From Zoroaster sp. YZ-2022 (lineage: Eukaryota > Echinodermata > Asteroidea > Forcipulatida > Zoroasteridae), in contig CM055817.1 of assembly GCA_029582265.1 (NCBI GenBank), positions 30,140,787-30,204,786 on the forward strand: a stretch of 64,000 nt of DNA, written 5' to 3'. The translations under genes were made by a program, and so were the position numbers. This document shows positions 34,833 to 46,544 of this stretch, piece by piece (within the stretch, counting starts at the first letter, position 1; every line of letters starts with the position of its first letter). The notes under the pieces are model-generated. The model was not told the DNA's origin, made no database searches, and saw only the letters and a list, made by a program, of their open reading frames with translations.

Positions 34833-35136
34833 TATCTGTATGTATTGTAAAGAAGAATGTAACATAAGGGGCCCACTTGCACCTGCGAGACTTAAGAACA
34901 ATATTAAAATGAATCGGTGAGTCTGGAAAAAAAACTTTACACTAAGTAAGTTGTAGGTATAAATGAGGTCATTTATGTATTTGAGAATGCTAATGTTGTA
35001 TATTCCCTTCACAAATTTCAACTGCAAGTTCAAGAGTAATTGATCTACCTTCTGTTAATTAATCAGAAATCTATGTAATAAGGTGTGCGGCGCCATGTTA
35101 TAAAAGAAGATAGTCATAGTTCATAGGTAGCCCGTT

Positions 35137-35250
35137 ATGGATTCTTTATACACTGTCACACACGATGACAGTGACTGGTAAACGGGCTTGTAATGGATTC
35201 TTTATACACTGTCACACACGATGACAGTGACTGGTAAACAGGCTTGTAGC
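35137..35250 (+). repeat. 56-bp tandem duplication
   Basis: Two almost identical 56-base units, each starting atggattctttatacactg and containing the small hairpin ctgtcacacacgatgacag. Confidence 0.95.
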
Positions 35251-35294
35251 CGAAGACATAATGTTTTGTTTTTATTTATTTGGGGTTTTTTTTT

Positions 35295-35410
35295 GGGGGG
35301 GGGGGGGGGGGGTAGAAGCAAATTTACGGACTGACTTCATCTTCCAATTTGTTGTATGAGGGGGATTATGAGGGGTGATTATGAGGGGATTATGAGGGGG
35401 GATTATGATA
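35295..35410 (+). repeat. Poly-G run and ggggattatga repeats
   Basis: 18 consecutive G at 35295-35312 follow a T run. Four ggggattatga-like units follow at 35360-35410. Such runs often collapse in assembly. Confidence 0.85.
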
Positions 35411-36308
35411 TATATTGTGATATATATTTTAAAGGGGATATCGGTGAGACATTTTGGAGGGGTATGCGCGAAAGAAAATCACTTAGAAATAAAATCAACT
35501 CGGGCACAAAAATAAATCTGCTTCGATGTGTTGATTTCACGGTGGTTTATTTGCTAACTGAGACTCGATTTGGCGATTGAGACTCGATATTTAGGGTGTC
35601 ACATTCACACAGCCCCCATCTTTGGCTACGCCCCTGCTGGTGACATGACATGTTGGGAAAGCTTTGCGATATAGGCCAACCATGTTGTAAAGTTTCTTGA
35701 AATCGGCTGTCCAATCTTTAAGTCACTGAGCCCACACTCCACCCTATCCAGTATATAGCCTATAATATTTCCATAAGCTCACACTGGATGACAATTTCTT
35801 TTTCCATTACAGAGGGTTTTTATTGTTGTAAAACTCTGTGATGAGAGGAAAGTGGACATAACGCCAATGTGGAGTACAATAATGCTGATTTTTTGTTATT
35901 CCATTTACCATCTCCAAAAGAAACCAGTCAGTGAGCATCCCTCCTTTTACATTCCAGGACCCTCTTCTTCGTCTGAGGATACTTTTGGGGTTTATAATAT
36001 CACTTTTATTTCACACAAGGTCAATCTAAATATATCACTGTCTGCTGCTGCGACGTCAAGAGAACGTTTTCCCACACTTCTCTCAGCAGGACGCTTCACT
36101 CTAATATTACAGCGCGTAAAAACGACTTAAACCTTGATTGTGCCATCCTGCGTCACAGAAATAAATACAAAGTAAAATAACACTTACCAATGACAATTAA
36201 CGTTCTGAAGCACTAATTACATCACAAATTATTGATTTGACACTCAACAGAACACTACTTTCTTTAGTAATCACACCAGTTGACCGTGTTCCTCCGCGGT
36301 CATCTGTG
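35411..36308. other. Gene-free stretch
   Basis: The open frame at 35852-36130 has a short hydrophobic start and no domain. Nothing else is recognised. Confidence 0.4.
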
Positions 36309-36793
36309 GGGTGCACCCCACTAAATAAACTCCCATAGTAAACAGTGCTAAACACAAAATATTCAAAATTCGGTAAAAAATACTTAAAAGTCCCAGAGTT
36401 TTTAAAACCAAAAGAAAAAATATTGATCGATATATAACCTTTTATTTTCTTCTCTATTTACTGTCTAAAGTCCAGGTTTCCAGGCAGTTATTCTCATCCC
36501 AATGAAAACCACCCTCTACAGTAGTGAAAACGTCCACACTGAAATACAGCCATTTTGGAAAAAGGCCTTACGCTTGAAATCAAATTAGGACCACTTTTTC
36601 AGGGCCTAGTGTGTCCAAAATACTCAAAGTTGAAAGCCAGGACCCCAGGTTGTGATATTGGGTCATTTTACACAATCCATCAAATGTATGGGCCTCAAAT
36701 CTTGTGTTTTTCAGAAAAATTTGAGGACATACGCCTTTGATGAATAAACAGCTAAGCATGAGATTCCTCATACTGTTAGTGGGGTGCGTCACC
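36309..36793. mobile_element. MITE with 4-bp target duplication, copy 1 (485 bp)
   Basis: The ends GGGTGCACCCCACTAAATA and the reverse complement of gttagtggggtgcgtcacc pair as terminal inverted repeats. TGTG flanks both sides (36305-36308 and 36794-36797). It is the same element as 52741-53222, which has TGAC on both sides. Confidence 0.85.
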
Positions 36794-36831
36794 TGTGACA
36801 GTCAAATATTCAAAAATTAAAAATAAAGGGA

Positions 36832-37331
36832 NNNNNNNNNNNNNNNNNNNNNNNNNNNNNNNNNNNNNNNNNNNNNNNNNNNNNNNNNNNNNNNNNNNNN
36901 NNNNNNNNNNNNNNNNNNNNNNNNNNNNNNNNNNNNNNNNNNNNNNNNNNNNNNNNNNNNNNNNNNNNNNNNNNNNNNNNNNNNNNNNNNNNNNNNNNNN
37001 NNNNNNNNNNNNNNNNNNNNNNNNNNNNNNNNNNNNNNNNNNNNNNNNNNNNNNNNNNNNNNNNNNNNNNNNNNNNNNNNNNNNNNNNNNNNNNNNNNNN
37101 NNNNNNNNNNNNNNNNNNNNNNNNNNNNNNNNNNNNNNNNNNNNNNNNNNNNNNNNNNNNNNNNNNNNNNNNNNNNNNNNNNNNNNNNNNNNNNNNNNNN
37201 NNNNNNNNNNNNNNNNNNNNNNNNNNNNNNNNNNNNNNNNNNNNNNNNNNNNNNNNNNNNNNNNNNNNNNNNNNNNNNNNNNNNNNNNNNNNNNNNNNNN
37301 NNNNNNNNNNNNNNNNNNNNNNNNNNNNNNN
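36832..37331. other. Assembly gap (500 N)
   Basis: Exactly 500 undetermined bases, probably a placeholder of fixed length, so the true distance across it is unknown. The N-terminal exons of RBSN could lie here or further upstream. Confidence 0.99.
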
Positions 37332-39298
37332 AGACATGACGAAGACGAAGCTTGAGGTTTTTCTGCGTTGGTCTTTAATTTAAGGACCATGAAACAGTTT
37401 CCAAAGTAAATGAAGGTTTGTTATTTTGTGGAAAGAATCTCGAACCCAACCGCCACTAAAGTGCACAATGTCTGGAGTAGCTATAGAATACAGGGCCAAA
37501 ATGTTCCCTTTTTCTGAATTTGACCTCGTCGTAGGAACCGCAGTTGTGTATTTAATTTAAGTGAGATTACGTAAATTTATAAGAAGTAACTTTTGGTGTG
37601 GCCCTGCATTCTATAGTTCATTAGTTGTACCCAATGCCTAAACGTTTAATGTTAACTTAAGTCTTTTTTAAGCATGTGTTTTCATGTTTTTATATTTACG
37701 TTAGCACAACAAAATACTCACTGGCATGACTGGATTAACGCTAGCCCAAATAAGGACTCCGTCTATGCAGTGAAACGGAGTCCTATCTAACACTAGTATT
37801 AGTAACGGTCAGGGGGTCAGTCGTCGCACTGACAATTTCTTTGTTTAAATCTTAGGCCTACCTGTGTGGGGAGGCTGAAACTCGGTACTGAACTTCCATG
37901 AACAAATATAATGACAAGCGCTAAGGTCCAAATTTCTAAATATAACGTTTTAAATTTTTAAAGTAATTTTTAAAGTAATACCGGTACATGTGTAATATGT
38001 GCTATGTTTTTGACGAGGAAACATTGTTTATTTCAAACACATGTCACAGCACTTAAACTTTCCACACACGTCTGGAATTTTTTTCCCCTTAACCCACATA
38101 AATTATAATGTAGAATTAGCCCAACTAATCCTCACCATGAAAATATCCAATAAGTTAGATAAAGAAAAAAGGACAACCATTGAGCTATGGTTTACAACAT
38201 TGCATAATTTTTATTTTTTCCCCTACAGGAATATTGACATTGACACAACTGCACACTTGGAACTATTTGCTGACATATTTACTGTTACTGTGTTAGTGTT
38301 TTATTTACAATGGATTCTGATGAATTAGTGGTAACATCCTTAGATGGACAGATGTCAGAATCAGACATTGTCTTTCAAGATATCAGCCTCCCACAGGCAA
38401 ATAAACAACATTCAAATTACTAATTAAAGACCCTGTACATCAATGTTTATACAAAAATCATATTAAAGTTTTACCCAAGCTCAATGTTTTTGGAGTAAAA
38501 TTAATAATGGTGTTAAACATCCCTTGAAATTGTCTTTGTAAGGTGCTTTCACTTCAGTAAAATAGTCAACATTGAATTGAAATCTGAAGACTACACATGT
38601 AGTAATATAAATCCACCAGTATGAGAATTGTAAATGAACCTTTGCACATTTTTATTTCAGGTAGAATTATTTCCCAGGATTGTTGAAACCATCATTTATG
38701 CTTTCAGATAAAACTGAGATAATTTTATTTTTTGAAGTTAACCAATAGTGTATCTGGGCTTTTAAGATAATGTATAGAATTGGTAATTCAAAAATAACCA
38801 AATGGTCAAATTTGAATGTAAATCTTGCTTGGTGTAAATCTCTTGATGGTATAAATCTTCCTAGAAATAATTCTCTGAGTTGCTTTTATTTTTTAGAAAA
38901 GTAAAATTATTGCTAATAAGATTATCATAAAATGTACTCCATAGTATTAGCTAGCAATACCTGTGGGTGTCTTTTGAATACCCAGTTTGCTAAATGGACA
39001 CCTTGTTTTATTTATAATGCACATACAGAGGTATTGCAAGTTAAATATTTGGACACCCTGTTTTCAAAGAATAACAAATTTGGACATTCTATTTCCAAAT
39101 CCTGGCATATACCCTGGTGTACTCCACATACAAAATGAATATGAACAATCTGAATGCTTTGTCATTACACAATGTAATTATTAAGCTGATTAAACTTAAT
39201 TAAACTTTTGCAAGTTCCTTGTTTAATATGTATCTTGATTCAAAGAAATTATGCATATTCTTAGAAGTAGTTTTGTAACTTCTCTTTGAATGATATAA
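37332..39298. other. Gene-free stretch upstream of the foldback element
   Basis: A perfect small hairpin (ggactccgt...acggagtcc) lies at 37754-37782. A tttttcccctacag acceptor-like site at 38216-38229 precedes an ATG (38310), but no good donor or known domain follows. The N-terminal C2H2 finger and helical region expected for RBSN were not found here. Confidence 0.45.
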
Positions 39299-40203
39299 GG
39301 GTCATTCCGTGTCAAATCAACCAATGGGGGTACGGGTCACCTCTCAGATTTGGCTGAAATTCATTTCTAACATTCATCTATGGGTATAATAAACACATGC
39401 AAAATAAGAAATTCCAACTCCAAGTCGTTTCGGATTTACGGCCCGTCAAAGTTTGGGTGCTACCCCCCTTCCAGTGCGCGCGATTCGCGACATTGAATAT
39501 TTTGCGTTTTCAAATGCCCTTTAGAGCACCTTTAAAATAAGATACAAATCTGATAATAGGTACCTAGGGTGACTGTCACCCAAGTAACTCAAATCTGGCC
39601 TCAAAACAAGTGTATCTCAACCCCCTTTCTCTCTATAGTCTGCTCAAAACACTAATTTATTCTGCCGATAAAATTAATTTCCATTTTCAGACCCCCCTAA
39701 TACTCATGATTGATAATCAGAAAAGTTTCATATTGCATATCTGTATTATACAGACACATGTGGTTACCCCCAAGCAAGGATAGAGCCCTTACTCATTTAA
39801 TAAATATTTGGCAAGGCTCCAAATTTGGTTCCAGACACAAAATATCGAAAAAATACCGAAATTCTCGGTGACCTTTGACCTTGGCAACACTTACCCACCA
39901 ACTTGAAACTTACACCATTTGTTAATACAGGTCTAATCTACATCTGTACTAAATTTCGTTTTGGAGACTCTTCTCCTTCATGGTGAGGCAGCATTTTGAA
40001 ATTGGGGTATTTTGCCCATTTTTGTGAGTCGTGATAGCAATGAACAAAGATATATTATATTGTCTTTATTGGTCCCAAAGTGTTGTAATATGACAATTAA
40101 ACCACTATTGTTAGAAAATAACGATTAATTTTTATCTTACAGGTGTTTAAATGTATTATTTGAAGATAATCTACACAAAAATGTCATAATTATCATGTAT
40201 TAA

Positions 40204-40528
40204 CCCTCCTACTGTTTGACCATTTGAAACCATTCAAAATTTCCACTTACCAAAATGCCCATTGGTTTTGTACACACATGGTGATACCATTTGAACAGTG
40301 TTGGTATAGCAAGCTTTACTACCATTCAAATTCATTCAAATGCATAGAGGGTCCATTGATTCACCACTTTGAAGTATCCAAACAAGGTTTTGTATTAGCT
40401 GACCTACCATTCAAAACCATTTGGGGAATCAATACTGTACACAGTTATTTCACCATTCAAAACCACAAAAACGAATGGTTTCAAATGGTGGATCAACTTG
40501 TATGAAAAAGGTACCAGAAGTAGGAGGG
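40204..40528. mobile_element. piggyBac-like MITE, 325 bp, in left arm of the foldback
   Basis: It starts ccctcctactg and ends agaagtaggaggg, with TTAA on both sides (40200-40203 and 40529-40532). The matching place in the opposite arm (around 41170-41185) shows the uninterrupted site with a single TTAA. TTAA duplication and CCC termini are piggyBac features. Internally there are many accattcaaa words. No transposase. Confidence 0.85.
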
Positions 40529-40605
40529 TTAATTTAATACATTATCGGCACAGGATAACTCGCCAACCTGAAATCAAGAAAATATTAATTCCTGAAGGTC
40601 TTTAA

Positions 40606-40828
40606 CAGAGATGCCAACATTTACGATTTGGGCGTAATATTTACGATTTATTGAGTCCAATTACGATTGTACGATCCTTGTATCAATTTTTGGCCAGCCG
40701 CGAAACCAACGATGTAAAGAACCACATGTGTTTACGGCACACGCACCGTAGTTCATCAGCCGTTTACATGACGAAAACCTTTCGTTAGACGAATTACTCT
40801 TTTTCAATTTGGAATGTTGGCATCTCTG
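40606..40828. mobile_element. hAT-like MITE, 223 bp, in left arm of the foldback
   Basis: The ends cagagatgccaacatt and aatgttggcatctctg are 16-bp inverted repeats with CAG...CTG termini. TCTTTAA flanks both sides (40599-40605 and 40829-40835). The opposite arm (near 41105) has one copy of this site and no insert. A 7-bp duplication is close to the 8 bp usual for hAT. Confidence 0.8.
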
Positions 40829-40871
40829 TCTTTAATGTTGTACTGTATCATTTACTGCACAATACTTTCAA

Positions 40872-41067
40872 AATGCACTGGAACTCTTTCTTGGCCATCA
40901 GATCATCGCAATGAGTGTTATGTCCCAATTCAGGACATAATCTGTACAATTAGCGCACCAGAGATGCAAGGGCACGGAGGACGCCAGTACAAATTATCTT
41001 CTACAGACTATGATCGCATCATGGCATTGCTTCCTAAGTTCAAATAGAATGGAATTCAACTATTGAG
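40872..41067 (+). other. Foldback loop with possible transposase C-terminal remnant
   Basis: This is the only single-copy part of the foldback. A plus-strand frame to TAG at 41045-41047 encodes SWPSDHRNECYVPIQDIIC, then GGRQYKLSSTDYDRIMALL. The composition is protein-like and unlike the noise frames nearby. It may be the end of the protein of the autonomous parent element. No family could be named. Confidence 0.35.
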
Positions 41068-42183
41068 GACAAAGTATTGCGCAGTAAATGATACAGTACA
41101 ACATTAAAGACGTTCAGGAATTAATATTTTCTTGATTTCAGGTTGGCGAGTTATCCTGTGCCGATAATGTATTAAATTAATACATGACAATTATGACATT
41201 TTTGTGTAGATTATCTTCAAATAATACATTTAAACACCTGTAAGATAAAAAGTAATCATTATTTTCTAACAATAGTGGTTTAATTGTCATATTACAACAC
41301 TTTGGGACCAATAAAGACAATATAATATATCTTTGTTCATTGCTATCACGACTCACAAAAATGGGCAAAATACCCCAATTTCAAAATGCTGCCTCACCAT
41401 GAAGGAGAAGAGTCTCCAAAACGAAATTTGGTACAGATGTAGATTAGACTTGTATTAACAAATGGTGTAAGTTTCAAGTTGGTGGGTAAGTGTTGCCAAG
41501 GTCAAAGGTCACCGAGAATTTCGGTATTTTTTCGATATTTTGTGTCTGGAACCAACTTTGGAGCCTTGCCAAAAATTTATTAAATGAGTAAGGGCTCTAT
41601 CCTTGCTTGGGGGTAACCACATGTGTCTGTATAATACAGATATGCAATATGAAGCTTTTCTGATTATCAATCATGAGTATTAGGGGGGTCTGAAAATGGA
41701 AATTAATTTTATCGGCAGAATAAATTAGTGTTTTGAGCAGACTATAGAGAGAAAGGGGGTTGAGATACACTTGTTTTGAGGCCAGATTTGAGTTATTTGG
41801 GTGACAGTCACCCTAGGTACCAATTTTCAGATTTGTGTCTTATTTTAAAGGTGCTCTAAAGGGCATTTGAAAACGCGAAATATTCAATGACGCGAATCGC
41901 GCGCACTGGAAGGGGGGTAGCACCCAAACTTTGACAGGCCGTATTTCCGAAACGACTTGGAGTTGGAATTTCTTATTTTGCATGTGTTCATTATACCCAT
42001 AGATGAATGTTAGAAATGAATTTCAGCCAAATCTGAGAGGTGACCCGTACCAATTTTCAGAATATTGGTTGATTTGACACGGAATGACCCAAAAATCAGA
42101 TAAATCCTTAGAGATATATTGAAATATCTAGATTTGAATTTCCTTTGTACATTTCATTTCCTATTAAGCCTTTGAGAAGACAG

Positions 42184-42330
42184 TAGTGCCTTGGAAGGAA
42201 GATTCCTCAATGAAGTTCTGTCCGTTTTGCTTGGAGCGTTTTGGTCTGTCTCTTAGACGCCACCATTGTCGTCTTTGTGGTAACATCGCTTGTTTGAAAT
42301 GCTCTGACTTTGTGCCTGATACAGTTTGTG
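42184..42330 (+). CDS. RBSN: Rabenosyn-5, FYVE finger exon (first visible exon)
   Basis: The exon is bounded by agaagacag and gtaagt (42331). It enters after one base of a codon and leaves after one base. It encodes VPWKEDSSMKFCPFC, then LRRHHCRLCG and CLKC. R-R-H-H-C-R-x-C-G is the phosphatidylinositol-3-phosphate pocket of FYVE domains. The V-P-W lead-in and the two C-x2-C zinc pairs are as in rabenosyn-5, an early-endosome Rab5/Rab4 effector working with the VPS45 and EHD proteins in recycling. The N-terminal C2H2 finger and helical exons of the family were not found upstream; they may be in the gap or outside the window. Confidence 0.9.
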
Positions 42331-42589
42331 GTAAGTAGTAAGGGAAGACAGGAGTTTCTCCTCTAATAAGGCCAGTGGTTGCAAGATTTGTAATGACTAA
42401 GGGGAGGGAGGGTATAGGGTGCAGGACCCTTGACCAACTTTTTTAAAAAGAATAGTCAAATGTTTTTTCCCTAGTCATGTACATCAACAAATTTTAACAG
42501 ACTGTATCAAAATTCCACATTAGAATGAATATGAAGTTTATGTTTGCTAATGCATTTTCACTGTTGTCTTGTTAGAAAATACGCAATTT

Positions 42590-43080
42590 TACGCTGAAAC
42601 TGTAATAAACAGAGAATGGATCATGGTGACATTTTGTGACAAAATTTCATTGACCAAAAATTTGTGACATTCTGTGACATTTTGAAAATTTTGTGATAAA
42701 ATGTGACAAAAGGAACATAAACAGAAGTATTAAAAATTGTCTGACATTTTGTGACATGATTATACTTCAGAGGCACTTTGGGCAATCTTTCACTTTTTCC
42801 TGATTTTTCTTTTGTACTTTCGAGTCTTCAGTGTAGATTTACACAGAGTGTAATCTGATGTTGCATTTTAGTGGTGGTTCCATTTTTCATGAAACAGACA
42901 TGAGTATCACCGGTCAACTGGTCATAATGTTTTAATCTATGCCAATCAAATGCGACAAAGGCAAAACTGATGTGACATTATGTGCAAAAGGTGCCAAAAA
43001 TTCTGTGACATTTGAGACATTTATGTGACAAATTTGAAATTTTGTGACGTGCCATTTTGTGACAAGCCATCAATCCATTC
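42590..43080. repeat. Cluster of ttttgtgacattttgtgac words in RBSN intron
   Basis: TGTGACA/TGTGACG words recur more than a dozen times in both spaced and overlapping form (for example 42630-42720 and 42970-43065), mixed with atttt. It is a degenerate simple repeat or a decayed satellite. Confidence 0.6.
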
Positions 43081-43259
43081 ACTGAATAAATCAAACATCT
43101 TGACTCACATGAAGTGTGACACAACAGAATGGAAGTTTACAAATTATTTACTTTTACTTTAGACTAACATTTTATAATGCCAGTTTATAAAGTACATATG
43201 CATGCATACAGTGACTAATGTGGCTTTTAATTTAAATCAATGTTCTTCATGTTTCATAG

Positions 43260-43462
43260 AAAATGTACTGAAATCAGAGGCAGAGATGTTACAAGATCAC
43301 CAACAGAAACAAGCAAGGAATGCCAAAGGTGCAGAGGGAGGGGAAGCAGATGATGTAAGTGGTACATTGAGGATTTGCAAGCACTGTGATGAACTACTGG
43401 TAATAAGACTACAAACAATGAGACAGAAAGTCATCAAGCCTGCTGTGGTATTACTGTATGAG
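43260..43462 (+). CDS. RBSN: Rabenosyn-5, second visible exon (end of FYVE)
   Basis: The acceptor tttcatag ends at 43259. Phase 1 entry joins the previous exon's G to give GAA (Glu). The exon encodes a charged insert (NVLKSEAEMLQDHQQKQARN, then a Gly/Glu-rich part), the last FYVE zinc pair ICKHCDELL, and the helix QKVIKPAVVLLYE to a gtatgt donor in phase 0. The long insert between the zinc pairs and the R-x-C-x-H-C block match the layout of vertebrate rabenosyn-5, where a Ser-rich loop sits there. Confidence 0.9.
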
Positions 43463-43822
43463 GTATGTTTGTATTTACTTTGTGACCAGGGCAAAATTTC
43501 ATAGAGCTGCTAAGCACTAGCAGAGAAAAGTTATACTTAGCAAAAATAGATTACAGTCTAATTGTCACCTAATGTATATTGCCTCTGGCAGGTTCTCAGC
43601 AAATTTTACTTAGCAAATTAAATTTGCTTAATACGATTACACTGTAAGCAGACAATGGTCTTTATCAGCTCATAATTCTTAGATATTACTGTATGAGGTA
43701 TATGAGTATGTTTTTAGTACATTCAATTAATACCATGTGAATTATGACCTTTATAATGAGTACATGTAGTAAGACAAAGTGCAGTTATTACATGATCACG
43801 TTTGATTTGAATTGTCTTGCAG

Positions 43823-43893
43823 AGGTTAACTGAGGTCAAGAACCATGCGATAGCTCAGTTGTCAGTTTACAACCCCAAGCTGGAATCATTACT
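43823..43893 (+). CDS. RBSN: Rabenosyn-5, third visible exon (helical)
   Basis: A short exon between cttgcag and gtaagt, entering in phase 0 and leaving after two bases. It encodes RLTEVKNHAIAQLSVYNPKL, the helical segment after the FYVE finger that in vertebrates belongs to the VPS45-binding region. Phases agree with both neighbours. The following intron is ~4.2 kb because of a 3.5-kb inverted repeat. Confidence 0.85.
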
Positions 43894-44694
43894 GTAAGTA
43901 TAGTCAAGTCTGTATTATTCATTCAGTCATACTGTCATATTTGTTTAACCAAAAATAATCAAGCTTTTATCAAAATGTTCTGTTTATCAATCCACAAAGT
44001 ATGCATAAATGTTATCAATTGCAATGTTTTGCCATGACAACTGAGCCACTATTATAGAGCGGCAGCCCAGAGCATTTTGGTCAAACGAACAAGGTACCAA
44101 TATCCGAGTACAGGAACATTTATTGTGTAACCTAACATATTCAGATATGGATGTCTGCCGGGGACCCCCTGCTGCGTGTGGTCCCCGGGGCCCCCAAAAA
44201 GGGACCCAATAATGGGCTGGATCAAACATAGGAGGTACCACATGAAACCAAGATAAAATGAACAATTACACTCTACTAAGTATAAAATATCCATTGCCAG
44301 ACAAATTGTCTGCTGCATAAGGCCCGCCAGACACCCCCCAAAAGTTTACCCTGTGTACACTATGATAGAATTGGGCTAGAAGATACATTAAAAGTACCAC
44401 ATGAAAGTAAGTTTAAATGAACATGTACATCTCACAGAGTACAGAATGGCCCCTACCAGACAAATTTTCCTCTGCATAATGAGTACCAGACAATTTGCCT
44501 AAGGTCCACCAGACCATGGCCGGATTAACCCAGGGGCACTTGGGGCACAGGCCCCGGGCCCCCCACATGAAGGGGGCCTCACCAAATGAACCGTCAAATG
44601 TCAATTTAAATTCATGTTCTTATTGTAGCTGGTAAAAGCCTACAAAATATTGTCTAATTTGTCAAATTGTCTTCCTATATTTTAGTTACAATAG

Positions 44695-45237
44695 CAGAGC
44701 CTGAAATAACGGTCAGACATCGGACAATTTCCGACCAAATTAAAGTTTTTCCGAGCAAACGTTCAATTGGTCGGAGATTTTGTCCAGACAAATTTACTTG
44801 TAGACTTGCCACAAGTCTACTTCTTTTTCTTTTTAACTTGAAAGAGCCCTCTCGCAAAGCGAAAGGTCGAGCGACCGAAGGGCGGCTCAGCAAAATCGAA
44901 AAAACAGTGCGATCAGTTTTCTTCAATAAGACTGGGTCTGAGCTCAGCATACCGCAAAGAATGCGGGCTCAGGAAACAAGATGGCAGCGTGGCTGTCAAA
45001 TTTTTGATCTGTCAAAAGGTCAGTCTATGAAATTATCTAGTATACTATTACACAAATTAAAAAGCACTGTTAGTGTTTAGCATAAAGAATGTTTACTGCA
45101 TGGCGGGATTTACCCAACGGAGGGAGTCAAAATGAATCGAAAAAGATAAGTCCGATAAAATTTGAAAATGTCTGATTAAAATTCATTTTGGCCGGACATT
45201 TTGTCCGGGCAAATTTTGACCGTTATTTCAAGCTCTG
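44695..45237. mobile_element. Terminal-inverted-repeat element with CAATAG duplication, 543 bp
   Basis: The ends cagagcctgaaataacggtc and gaccgttatttcaagctctg pair as inverted repeats. CAATAG flanks both sides (44689-44694 and 45238-45243). Its left end also occurs in the right arm of the big inverted repeat (complement of ~46797), but its right end does not. The CAG...CTG termini are hAT-like; the 6-bp duplication is short for hAT. Confidence 0.7.
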
Positions 45238-45729
45238 CAATAGTAAAGTATATCGCACACACAATTGCAATCCGAAAATTTGTCATGTTTTGTTTTTAAA
45301 GATGGAAGTATTTTCTTTGAGATGAAATCATGTAAGTCAATTAAGCAATGAGCTTAAATGGAATAATCACATAATAGATTAGGCCTACTGTTAAAAAGTC
45401 ATGAAAATGGCATGAACCTGTTTCTTGTGAATATCTGATCAGATAATGAAAGCAGGCCAAAATGTCCGGCCAAAATGAAATTTGATCGGACTTATTTTTT
45501 TCGATTCATTTTGACCCCCTCAGTTGGGTAAATCCCGCCATGCAGTATAATAATTCTTTATGCTAAACACTAACATTGCTTTTGAATTTGTGTAATAGTA
45601 TAATAGTATAATAGTATACTAGATCATTTCGTAGACTCACCCTTTGACAGATCAAAAATTTGACAGCCACGCTGCCATCTTGTTTCCTGAGCCCGCATTC
45701 TTTGCGGTATGCTCTCAGATCCAGTCTTA

Positions 45730-46544
45730 GGCCGTTTGTTTTTTATTACTTGGATTACGGATTTGTAAGCTACAAAAAATGAGCGGGGATCGGGGAAAAA
45801 AAAAAAAAAAAAAAAAAAAATGATCGGGATTACGGAATTCCGAGCTCACGAAATCGGGCGGGGCGAAAAAAAAAAGGAAAAAAAAATACCGAAGGCACGC
45901 AGGCGGCTTCTAAAATACGTACATTATACACAATTTATGTAGACAAAAGCAGAAAGTCACTGAATGAATGTCGCGAGTGTTTAGGCTTAACAAAATGTTC
46001 TGTTTCCGGTTTCTGACCGACCCTAACTTTACGCCGCGACCCTAAACAAATTCGCACACACAGACCATTTGTTGACACAGCAATCGATTGCATGAGTTTG
46101 GGCCGTGAGGTCAAGTCGCGCGATGCACGTACATGTAGTTGTTACTAAATGGCTAATGTATGCACTTGGGCAAATAGTATAGTCTATAAACGGACTCGCA
46201 CTTTTGTACGTGAATGCATAACATTGGTCTGGTTTCCATCATACATCGGCCGCGATTTTTTTCTCCGTTCACTGGCTCACGGTACGTGTACACATTTACT
46301 GTACATGTATTGTAGGGATCTTGTTGTATTTGAAGAAAATGTGATCTAAAAGTATTGTTTTGTACACGATGGTGTTTTGTACGCGATCGGTGGCACTGTT
46401 GTAAGTGTTGTGGATTTTTTCTTTTTTTTTTTTTTTTTTACTACACAATTTGATTTTTCGGGCGGGGATTTTTTAATTTTTTTTCAGAAACGCGATTTTT
46501 TCGAGCGGCGATTCCGTAATCCAAGTTATTAAAAAAACATGGCC
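45730..46544. mobile_element. PIF/Harbinger-like MITE, 815 bp
   Basis: The terminal inverted repeats start ggccgtttgttttttattac and end gttattaaaaaaacatggcc, with ~32 pairing bases including tggattacgga. TTA flanks both sides (45727-45729 and 46545-46547). The opposite arm of the inverted repeat (around 44928-44932) has the uninterrupted site. A 3-bp T-W-A duplication and GGCC termini are Harbinger features. It contains A-rich and T-rich runs and no intact transposase. Confidence 0.85.

Larger units (their letters stand above)
39299..42090. mobile_element. Foldback element, ~1-kb arms, 2.8 kb
   Basis: The left arm (39299-40871 without its inserts) and right arm (41068-42090) are near-identical inverted copies. 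Both termini read gggtcattccgtgtcaaatc inward. The loop is only about 196 bases (40872-41067). The left arm carries two extra MITEs (40204-40528 and 40606-40828) that the right arm lacks. No certain target duplication was found at the ends (ataa before, aaaa after). It ends about 94 bases before the first visible RBSN exon. Confidence 0.9.

Noticed and set aside
35852..36130. 92-residue frame with a hydrophobic start
   Set aside because: No domain, no promoter and no matching splice sites; kept only as unassigned sequence.
36776..37390. Frames of 175-204 residues
   Set aside because: They consist almost entirely of undetermined bases.
38230..38400. Possible first coding exon (acceptor tttttcccctacag, ATG at 38310)
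   Set aside because: No good donor, no RBSN-like zinc finger, and the frame soon ends at TAA.
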